From Desulfurobacteriaceae bacterium (GTDB lineage: Bacteria; Aquificota; Aquificia; Desulfurobacteriales; Desulfurobacteriaceae), in assembly GCA_026987115.1 (NCBI GenBank), contig JALSNF010000045.1:27061-91060 (forward strand): a stretch of DNA of 64,000 bases. Reading direction: 5' to 3'. The position numbers and the translations under genes are program-made. Under the pieces are notes generated by a model, which did not search any database, was not told the origin of the DNA, and was given only the letters and a program-made list of their open reading frames with translations. Positions 1 to 7,586 of the stretch are shown here, one piece after another; position 1 is the first letter of the stretch, and each line of letters begins with the position of its first letter.

Positions 1-2
1 TA

Positions 3-578
3 AGGGGAAAGTCTCTATTTAAGGACAAGCTTGGAAGGGAAGTTGCAAGTAGGAGCTTAACCATATACGACGACCCTTTCCAGAAAGAAGGGTTAGGTAG
101 TTGTCCTTTTGACGACGAGGGAACTGCTACCAGGAAAAAACCCATTATAGAGAGGGGAGTTTTAAAGAACTTCTTACTTGACCTTTATACGGCAAGGAAG
201 TTGAAGATGGAACCGACAGGAAACGGCATAAGGGCTTCAGTAGGAAGTCCTCCAACCTGCGGAATAACCAACTTAGTAGTTGAAAGGGGAGCTCTAAGAC
301 TTGAAGAGATGATAAAGACCCCAAAAGAGGTTATTTTAATAACTGATGCAATGGGAATTCACACTATTAACCCCATATCTGGCGAGTTCTCAATAGGTAT
401 AAACGGAATATACTTTAACGACGGAGAAAAGGTCTCTCCCGTAAGCAAGATGACCGTTGCAGGGAACATTAAGGAGCTCCTTAAAGGAATAACAGAAGTT
501 GGAGCAGACGTTAAGTGGATGGGAAACGTCTGCAGTCCTTCGGTTTTAATAAAAGAACTCACGGTAAGCGGAGAGTAG
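3..578 (+). CDS. pmbA: TldE/PmbA-family metalloprotease, C-terminal part (5' truncated by window edge)
   Basis: Reading frame is open from base 3 in phase with the 201..578 ORF (RGKSLFKDKLGREVASRSLTIYDDPFQKEGLGSCPFDDEGTATRKKPIIERGVLKNFLLDLYTARKLKMEPTGNGIR...), characteristic of the TldD/PmbA C-terminal region. Confidence 0.85.
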   Translation, partial: RGKSLFKDKLGREVASRSLTIYDDPFQKEGLGSCPFDDEGTATRKKPIIERGVLKNFLLDLYTARKLKMEPTGNGIRASVGSPPTCGITNLVVERGALRLEEMIKTPKEVILITDAMGIHTINPISGEFSIGINGIYFNDGEKVSPVSKMTVAGNIKELLKGITEVGADVKWMGNVCSPSVLIKELTVSGE

Positions 579-878
579 ATGAAGGAAATTAGAAGGGAAA
601 GGTTAAAGTCAACTCTCCTTAGGGAGATTTCAGAGATAGTAATGAGAGAAGTTGACCTGCCAGAAGGCGTGTTTATAACGGTTAAGAAGGTAGAGCTCTC
701 TAAAGACGCAAGGAAGGCTACAGTATTTATCTCCTCTTTAAAAAGGGAAGACGCCGTAAAGGCGGTAAACAGGTTAAATAAGGCTAAGGGCTACATACAC
801 CACTTATTAGGAAAGAGGCTTAAATTGAGGACGGTTCCAAGGCCAGAATTTGTAATATCTCCTGAGGAGATAGTATGA
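579..878 (+). CDS. rbfA: Ribosome-binding factor A
   Basis: 99 aa, RbfA-like (VFISSLKREDAVKAVNRLNKAKGYIHHLLGKRLKLRTVPRPEFV); directly abuts nrnA. Confidence 0.9.
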   Translation: MKEIRRERLKSTLLREISEIVMREVDLPEGVFITVKKVELSKDARKATVFISSLKREDAVKAVNRLNKAKGYIHHLLGKRLKLRTVPRPEFVISPEEIV

Positions 879-1843
879 AACTTACGAGACAAGAAACGGC
901 AGAACTCGTAAAGGCCATAAAGGGAAAAGTCTTAATTACCACCCACAAAAACCCCGACGGAGACGCCGTAGGGAGCTCCTTAGGCTGGTTTCACTACTTA
1001 AAGAAACTTGGCAAAGAAGTAAAGCTAATTTACAAAGACCCTGTTCCTCACTTCCTTAACTTCCTTCCTGGAACCGAGAAGGTAGAGACGAGAGAGAAAA
1101 TAGAGGAAGAGTTTGACTGGGTCATAATCACCGACGTTTCAGACCCTAAAAGAACAGGCTTTGAAGGAATACCTGCAAAAAAGAGTTTAGTAATAGACCA
1201 CCACATAACGGCAGAACCCTTTACAGACTACTACATAGTTGAACCTGAAATTTCAAGCACTTGTGAGCTCTCTTACCACATAATGAAACTAATAGAACCT
1301 GAGCTTATAGACACATTCGTTGCCCTTCCCATTTACACTGGAATACTTACAGACACTGGTAGCTTCAACTACTCAAACACAAACTCCCAAACCCACAAAG
1401 TAGCAGCAGAACTCCTTGAAAAAGGGATAGACCCATACTTTGTTTATTCTAACCTCTTTGAAAGGAACAGGTTAAACAAATTTAAACTCTTAGAATTGGT
1501 CCTTAAGACCTTAGACTTTGCAGTGAAAAACAAAGTAGCCCACATTACCCTATTTAAGGAATTCCTTGAAGAAGCTCAAGCCCTTCCTGAAGAGGCCGAA
1601 GGCTTTATAAACTACCCCCGCTCAATAGAAGGAGTAGAAGTAGCCGTTTTCTTTAAAGAGTTTGAAGAGGGAACGTGGAAAGTCTCCCTACGCTCAAAGG
1701 GTAAAGTTAACGTGGCTAAAGTAGCAAAAGCCTTCGGAGGAGGAGGCCACAAAATGGCCGCAGGCTTTGAATGGAAAGGAGAACTTTTCCATCTTAAACA
1801 ACTCCTTTTTGAAAACTTAGAAACAGAACTAAAAGGGAATTAG
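875..1843 (+). CDS. nrnA: DHH/DHHA1 phosphoesterase (NrnA-like oligoribonuclease/pAp phosphatase)
   Basis: HKNPDGDAVGSSLG, VIDHH and C-terminal GGGGHKMAAGF motifs. Confidence 0.9.
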   Translation: MKLTRQETAELVKAIKGKVLITTHKNPDGDAVGSSLGWFHYLKKLGKEVKLIYKDPVPHFLNFLPGTEKVETREKIEEEFDWVIITDVSDPKRTGFEGIPAKKSLVIDHHITAEPFTDYYIVEPEISSTCELSYHIMKLIEPELIDTFVALPIYTGILTDTGSFNYSNTNSQTHKVAAELLEKGIDPYFVYSNLFERNRLNKFKLLELVLKTLDFAVKNKVAHITLFKEFLEEAQALPEEAEGFINYPRSIEGVEVAVFFKEFEEGTWKVSLRSKGKVNVAKVAKAFGGGGHKMAAGFEWKGELFHLKQLLFENLETELKGN

Positions 1844-1846
1844 CAG

Positions 1847-2359
1847 ATGAAAATACAGCAGATTTTAAAAGATACTCCTTACAAGTTAAAACTGTTTCCT
1901 GAAGAGATAATCAAAGAATTAGAGGAACGCACTTTTGAAAAAGAGACGAAAAAAGGAAAGAAATTCTATACAAAGTGCATAATAAGAGATAAAGACATAC
2001 AACTAAAACCAGAGGAAGTTATAAGGCAGCTATATTTAAAGTATCCAAAAAACAGAATAAAATTAACTCTAAAAGATAATTAGCTTTTTTTAAACTCAAA
2101 GAAAGAAATAAAAGAATTAATGAAACAAAGATGTTCAGGAACTATTCTAACAGCCATCAATAAAGAGGATTTTATAACTATCCCTATTCCCAAAATCAAT
2201 CTCCAAACCCAACAAATCATAAAACAAAAAATCCAACAATCTTTTAAACTTAGAGAGCAGTCAAAACAGCTTTTAGAGACTGCCAAGAAGGCAGTGGAAA
2301 TTGCAATTGAAGAGGATGAAGGAAAGGCTATTAAGTTTATAGAGTGCCAGCTTACTTAA
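1847..2359 (+). pseudogene. Decayed type I restriction-modification remnant: HsdR-like N-terminal fragment followed in frame by HsdS-like C-terminal fragment
   Basis: 1847..2083 contains FYTKCIIRDKDIQLKPEEVIRQLYLKYPKNRI (HsdR N-terminal style). After an in-frame TAG the same frame continues LFLNSKKEIKELMKQRCSGTILTAINKEDFITIPIP...LREQSKQLLETAKKAVE (HsdS C-terminal style). Confidence 0.7.
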
Positions 2360-4959
2360 AAGGGAAAGCCAAAGGAGATGTGAACTCTGCCTCTTCCTTG
2401 GCCGGGAACTTTCTTGAGTTTGTAGCCGTAATCAATCCTTAAAGGGCCTACGGGAGTTAGGTATCTTATGCCAAACCCTACAGAGGAATACCAGTTAGAG
2501 AGAGAAAAGTCTTTAAGAAAGGGAAAGACTTTACCGGAATCGTAAAAGAGAGCTCCCTCTAAGTTGCCCCAAAGGAGCCTTCGGAATTCTAAACTAAACA
2601 GACCGTAAGCTCTACCTCCAACAAAGTTTCCCTTTTTATCGGTGGGAGAGATTGTCCCATACTTATAGCCCCTTACGCTTTCAGCTCCTCCTAAAAAGAA
2701 CCTATCTTCAAGAGGAACTTTCTTATTCCTCAAAGACTCTATAAAGCCAAAGCCAAGCCTAAAAGAGAGAACGCTTTTCCCGTTTAAAGGAAAAAGGTAT
2801 TTAAACTTCGTATTTACAAGGTAATAGGAGGTATCTCCTCCAAAGAGGAAACCGGAAAGTGAGAAGGTATTCTTTAAAAGGTAGCCTTTGTGGGGATTTG
2901 AGATGCTGTCCCTCTTATCGTAAAGTTGAGTGTAAGAGAAAAGCCTTTCAAGGGTTCTCTTTACAGCGTTAATAGAGGTGTCGGTTAATTTTGACCTTAT
3001 AACTCTAAAAGAAAACCTCTGGGTAAGCTGTTTTGATGCTTTTCTATTTAAAGAGAAGTCGTAGTAAATCTTGTTTACTTTAAAGCTCTCAAATATCTGT
3101 TTCTTCTTAACTATTGAGTAAGTGCTGTTATACCTCCTAAAGGGAAACTGAGGCTTTAAAGCTTTAAAAACCATATCGTAGCCTTCTTTCTGTCTGTAGT
3201 TCCCAAAGACAAAATACTTAGTTCCAAGACCTAAAGGAGAGGTTGAAGAAGCAAAGGCGTTTACTACATAGCCTGAATCTGTTCCATAACCTAGAAAGCC
3301 TTTAAACCTTAAAAGAGCTCCTTCTTTAAGGGTTATTACTTCGTTAAAGCACTTCTTCCCTTTAAAACTTTTAAGGGAAATAGATGAAAAAAGCCTGCTT
3401 TCTAAAAGCAGGGAATACTGCTTAAAGAGCTCCTTATTTGAGAAGGTATCTCCAGGCTTAATAATTAGTAAATTCTTTATTGAAGGAAGTTTAGTTCTCT
3501 TAAGACCTTTAACTAGAACAAAGCAAAACCTGTAGGGCTTTCCGGGGTTTACTTTCACTTTTAAAGTAAAGTCTTTCTCTTTCTTGCTCTTTTTAAGGAG
3601 CTCCCTTTCCACCTTCACCACAACTTCAGGATATCCTCTATTTAGATAGCAGGAAGAGAGGGAGTCTGTAATCTGGGATACGAGGAAAGGCGTTAAGGGA
3701 AGAGGTGGCGTTGGCGGTTTAAAGCACCTAAGTTTGTCGCCGATTACCTTAAAAGACACTACTTTAAAAAGAGCTCCTTTATTTACCTTCAAAACCAGTT
3801 TCCCTTGGGGAAAAACTTCATAACTAACGCTCGCTTGCAGATAACCTTCCTTCTTTAAAGAGAGGAGGACTTTAGATTTAACCTCCTCTATCTTCTTATA
3901 GTTAAAGGGCTTACCTACTAAAACCTCTATCTCCTTACGAGGCAATCTATAACCTAAAGAAGAGACTTCCTTAACAACAACGTAGGGCCCCTCATCAATA
4001 AAGAAGATAACCTTAACTAGCTTTTCCCCCTCTTTAACTGAGACTTTAACCTTTACGAAAGGGAAACCTTTACTACGGTAAAAATTGACTATATTTTCTC
4101 TACTGTTTTCAATTTCAAATTGGTCAAAGGAGCGGGCACTCTTAAAGGTCGTAAGTTTTAAGAGCTCTTTTGAAGGAAAGTGTCTGTTCCCTTTGAAAAT
4201 CACCTCATATCTTTTCCCCGGTTTAACTTTAACAAACAGAGAAGCTTTTAAAAACTGGAGTAAACTTGGCCTTTTTTTGTTTTCCTGAGGAACTACCGAC
4301 AACTGTACGCTACAGTTGTAAAAACCTTTATCTATTAACAACTCCTCCAGTCTGTTTCTAACTTTTCCTAAAGTCTCGTAGTTAACCGTAGTGCCTTTTA
4401 AAGGAGAAAGGAGCCTTAAAAGTTTTCCTTTAAAAGAAGGAGGAGCCACTAGAACAATCCTGTTTATGTAAAGCCTATAACCCTTTTTTACGTTAACATA
4501 CAGAAGATAACCACACTTAAGTTTCCTAAATGAAAAGGAAATTTTAGGTTCAGGATATCCTAAAGCCTTAAGTTTAACCTCTAAAATCTGCTTTGTTCCG
4601 CTTAAATCTACCCTATCTACTCTCTTTCCCACTACAAGGAGTCTTATACTCTCTTTTAGACCCTCAAGCTCTTTAGGAAGCCCGCTAAAGAGGACCTTTT
4701 TAACCACCAAATAGTCGCTAATGTAGAGGACTCCCTCCTTCTCCTTAACTTCATAGCCCAGAGCTCTGAGAAAGTCAACGAGCTCTCCCTTACAGTTGCG
4801 GTTTAAAGCACACACTTTTGGGAGCTCCCCTTTAAGCTGTCTAAGGAGAAAAGAAGGGAAACACCCTTTTGAAACAAGTCTAACTCCTTGGCTGTAGGCA
4901 ACTCCCGTAAAGAAGAGAAAAAGAGAGAAAACGGCTAAGAAGGCACTCCCTTTACGTAT
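2356..4959 (-). CDS. Omp85/BamA-TamA family outer-membrane assembly protein with POTRA repeats; start extended to a putative ATA codon that restores a signal peptide
   Basis: C-terminal barrel typical of Omp85 (FFLGGAESVRGYKYGTISP, GPLRIDYGYKL, HISFGFPF) and several POTRA-like repeats. Upstream in-frame (I/M)RKGSAFLAVFSLFLFFTGVAYSQG precedes the listed GTG start at 4815. Confidence 0.85.
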   Translation of the reverse strand: MRKGSAFLAVFSLFLFFTGVAYSQGVRLVSKGCFPSFLLRQLKGELPKVCALNRNCKGELVDFLRALGYEVKEKEGVLYISDYLVVKKVLFSGLPKELEGLKESIRLLVVGKRVDRVDLSGTKQILEVKLKALGYPEPKISFSFRKLKCGYLLYVNVKKGYRLYINRIVLVAPPSFKGKLLRLLSPLKGTTVNYETLGKVRNRLEELLIDKGFYNCSVQLSVVPQENKKRPSLLQFLKASLFVKVKPGKRYEVIFKGNRHFPSKELLKLTTFKSARSFDQFEIENSRENIVNFYRSKGFPFVKVKVSVKEGEKLVKVIFFIDEGPYVVVKEVSSLGYRLPRKEIEVLVGKPFNYKKIEEVKSKVLLSLKKEGYLQASVSYEVFPQGKLVLKVNKGALFKVVSFKVIGDKLRCFKPPTPPLPLTPFLVSQITDSLSSCYLNRGYPEVVVKVERELLKKSKKEKDFTLKVKVNPGKPYRFCFVLVKGLKRTKLPSIKNLLIIKPGDTFSNKELFKQYSLLLESRLFSSISLKSFKGKKCFNEVITLKEGALLRFKGFLGYGTDSGYVVNAFASSTSPLGLGTKYFVFGNYRQKEGYDMVFKALKPQFPFRRYNSTYSIVKKKQIFESFKVNKIYYDFSLNRKASKQLTQRFSFRVIRSKLTDTSINAVKRTLERLFSYTQLYDKRDSISNPHKGYLLKNTFSLSGFLFGGDTSYYLVNTKFKYLFPLNGKSVLSFRLGFGFIESLRNKKVPLEDRFFLGGAESVRGYKYGTISPTDKKGNFVGGRAYGLFSLEFRRLLWGNLEGALFYDSGKVFPFLKDFSLSNWYSSVGFGIRYLTPVGPLRIDYGYKLKKVPGQGRGRVHISFGFPF

Positions 4960-5873
4960 GGCTCCCCTCCAAAATAGAGCTCTTTAACCCTCCCCTCTTT
5001 TAAAAGCTCACTTACGGCAGATTCTACCTCTTCCTTTTCAACTCCTAAAGCTTCCGATATCTCGTCAACGGGGCACGGCCTCCTAAGGACCAAGTTGTAA
5101 ATCTCCTCTTTAAGCTCCTTAAAAGAGGATGCAGTCCTTGAGGAGCTCCCCTTAACGACAACTTCACTCTGGGGATAGTTAACTTTTTCAACTATCTTTA
5201 GGAGCTCTTCGTAGCTTAATCCCTTAACTGCGTAAGCAGGAGGCCTTGCAACCGTGTTAACCTGCCACTTGTGGGGCTTTAAAAAGTGAATTAACTCTCC
5301 TATCCTGTCAATCTCCTCCTCGGAATCGTTAATCCCCTTAACAAACAGGGTTTCAACCCAAACCTGACAAGAAGTCTCAGATGTGAGGCTTTTTATGCCC
5401 TCTACAACCTTAGACAAGGTAAGCCCTTCTACTGGCTTATTCAGCTTTTGGAAAACCTCCTCTGAGCCTGCGTCAAGGGAGGGAAGAACCACATCTATTC
5501 CCTCAACCTCCTTTAAAACCTCATCCCTGTAGAGCAAAGAGGCGTTAGTTAAAAGGGCAATTTTATAGGGGTAGTTTTCCTTTAAAAAGGAGACCAGCTC
5601 TCCCAAACGGGAAAAGAGGGTAGGCTCTCCGTAGCCTGAGAAAGTTATGTAGTCTAAGTCTGGTTTACTAGAAAGGTACTCTTTAAGCTCTTCAACAACT
5701 GCACAGTAAGGAACGTATTCAGCCCTTTTTAAGGTTTTTTCAGTAGTAGCTCCAACCTCACAGTAGAGACAGTCCATACTACAGACTTTAAAGGGAACTA
5801 AGTCAACCCCCAACGAAATGCCTAAACGCCTTGAAAAGACAGGACCAAAAATGTACTTCATAACTCTCTCCAA
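4935..5873 (-). CDS. Radical SAM protein (COG0731-like Fe-S oxidoreductase)
   Basis: CSMDCLYCEVG cluster motif, YITFSGYGEPTL, IALLTNASLL; likely true start at internal MKYIFGPVFSRRLG. Confidence 0.85.
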   Translation of the reverse strand: MERVMKYIFGPVFSRRLGISLGVDLVPFKVCSMDCLYCEVGATTEKTLKRAEYVPYCAVVEELKEYLSSKPDLDYITFSGYGEPTLFSRLGELVSFLKENYPYKIALLTNASLLYRDEVLKEVEGIDVVLPSLDAGSEEVFQKLNKPVEGLTLSKVVEGIKSLTSETSCQVWVETLFVKGINDSEEEIDRIGELIHFLKPHKWQVNTVARPPAYAVKGLSYEELLKIVEKVNYPQSEVVVKGSSSRTASSFKELKEEIYNLVLRRPCPVDEISEALGVEKEEVESAVSELLKEGRVKELYFGGEPYVKGVPS

Positions 5874-5931
5874 AAGACATCAATTGAGATACCTTAATAT
5901 AATATGCCATCTTTAAAACGGGAGGAAAAAA

Positions 5932-7434
5932 ATGGCCCAGAGGGAGCACTGGGGAAGCAGGATAGGACTAATACTTGCAATGGCAGGAAACGCCGTAGGA
6001 CTTGGAAACTTCCTAAGGTTTCCAACTCAAGCAGCGGAAAACGGCGGCGGGGCCTTTATGATTCCTTACATGATTGCCATGCTCCTTATAGCAATTCCCT
6101 TAATGTGGACAGAGTGGGCAATCGGAAGGTACGGAGGAGCTAAGGGACACGGAACGACGCCTGCAATATTTAAACTCCTTTGGAAAAACCCCCTTTCTAA
6201 ATACATAGGAGCTCTAGGACTATTCATACCCTTTGTAGTCCTGTGCTACTACATCTACATAGAATCTTGGACCCTCGGCTACTCCGTCTTTTCTCTCCTT
6301 GGCCTTCTTCCACACCCGGACCCTAACCTTCCCCAGAGCCAATACTTAAAGCCTTTTCAGGAGTTCCTAACCAACTACACAAAACCTTCTCCAACTGCTT
6401 ACCTTTTCTTCCTTTTAACAGTTGCGTTTAACGGTTATATACTTTACAAGGGAATAAAGGGAGGTATAGAGAAGTTTGCAAAAGTGGCAATGCCCACCCT
6501 CTTTATAATGGCCCTAATTCTTATGGTAAGGGTGATACTTATAGAAAGCCCTAACGGCACCGCCGTTCAAGGCCTTGACTTTCTGTGGCACCCTAACTTC
6601 CAACAGCTAACAAACCCTAAGGTCTGGTTGGCTGCTGCAGGACAGGTTTTCTTTACTCTCTCTTTAGGATTTGGAGCAATAATTACCTACGCCTCGTACA
6701 TAAGGAAGGACGAAGACATAGTCGCTTCAGGACTCGCTTCTGCTTCACTAAACGAGCTTGCAGAGGTAATACTCGGAGGCTCAATAGCCATACCGGCAGC
6801 AGTAGCCTTCTTTGGAGTTATGAACGCAACGGAGGTAGCCCAAAGCGGAGCCTTTAACTTGGCCTTCGTAAGTTTGCCTGCCATCTTCTCAAACCTAACT
6901 GGAGGAAATTTCTTAGGGTTTATATGGTTCTTCCTCCTGTTTTTCGCAGGAGCTACTTCTTCAGTTGCAATAAGCATGCCCATAATTGCCTTCCTTGAGG
7001 ACGAGTTTAACCTCTCAAGGAAGCTTGCAGTAACGATAACACTTATCTTTATGTTCTTGGTTGCACAAATTCCCATTTTCATGCCTAAGGCTTTAGACGA
7101 AATGGACTTTTGGGCAGGAACTTTCTTTGTGGTCCTCTTTGCTCTCCTGGAAGTGGTTATCTTCTTCTGGCTCTTTGGAGGCAAGAGGGCTTGGGAAGAG
7201 ATAAACAGGGGAGCTCTCTTTAAAGTTCCAAGGTTTTACTACTTTGTCTTAAAGTACATAACTCCCCTTAGCCTGTTTTTAATACTGGCAGCGTGGAGCA
7301 TCTCTGACCTACCTTCAAAACTAGCCCACGGAGACCTTCAGGAGTGGGTTGCAAGGTTTGTTATGGTGTTTATCCTTGCCCTTCAAATGTTCATGGTTTA
7401 CTTAGCAGATAGGAGAAGGAGGAAGGAAGGATGA
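5932..7434 (+). CDS. Sodium-dependent NSS/SNF-family transporter
   Basis: [39 protein letters not shown] is the NSS TM1 signature; about 12 TM segments. Confidence 0.93.
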   Translation: MAQREHWGSRIGLILAMAGNAVGLGNFLRFPTQAAENGGGAFMIPYMIAMLLIAIPLMWTEWAIGRYGGAKGHGTTPAIFKLLWKNPLSKYIGALGLFIPFVVLCYYIYIESWTLGYSVFSLLGLLPHPDPNLPQSQYLKPFQEFLTNYTKPSPTAYLFFLLTVAFNGYILYKGIKGGIEKFAKVAMPTLFIMALILMVRVILIESPNGTAVQGLDFLWHPNFQQLTNPKVWLAAAGQVFFTLSLGFGAIITYASYIRKDEDIVASGLASASLNELAEVILGGSIAIPAAVAFFGVMNATEVAQSGAFNLAFVSLPAIFSNLTGGNFLGFIWFFLLFFAGATSSVAISMPIIAFLEDEFNLSRKLAVTITLIFMFLVAQIPIFMPKALDEMDFWAGTFFVVLFALLEVVIFFWLFGGKRAWEEINRGALFKVPRFYYFVLKYITPLSLFLILAAWSISDLPSKLAHGDLQEWVARFVMVFILALQMFMVYLADRRRRKEG

Positions 7435-7586
7435 GAGGGAGCTCCTTACTCTTTATGACCTTTGCCTGGATTTTGGTTTGCTCTTTTGTGGTCTTCTGCT
7501 TTACAGTAATCTTAAGGGAAGGGGAAAAGAGGCCAAAAAGGGAAGATTTAAAGGTGGAAGAGTTTGAAAGGGAGGAGATAACTTGA
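7431..7586 (+). CDS. 51-aa single-TM protein; candidate small subunit of the NSS transporter (MetS-like arrangement)
   Basis: ATG overlaps the upstream stop (ATGA); translation [51 protein letters not shown]; stop overlaps the next gene's start; below the size cut-off of the supplied ORF track. Confidence 0.65.
   Translation: MRGSSLLFMTFAWILVCSFVVFCFTVILREGEKRPKREDLKVEEFEREEIT

Noticed and set aside
2120-2359. 79-aa ORF as an independent gene
   Set aside because: HsdS-like similarity begins upstream of its ATG in the same frame and it lacks the rest of HsdS; better read as part of a pseudogene.
5904-6143. 79-aa ORF overlapping the start of the NSS transporter in another frame
   Set aside because: Translation is a frame-shifted copy of conserved transporter codons; no independent support.
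6687-7184. 165-aa antisense ORF opposite the NSS transporter
   Set aside because: Lies wholly inside a confidently assigned conserved CDS; composition is typical of a codon-bias shadow ORF.
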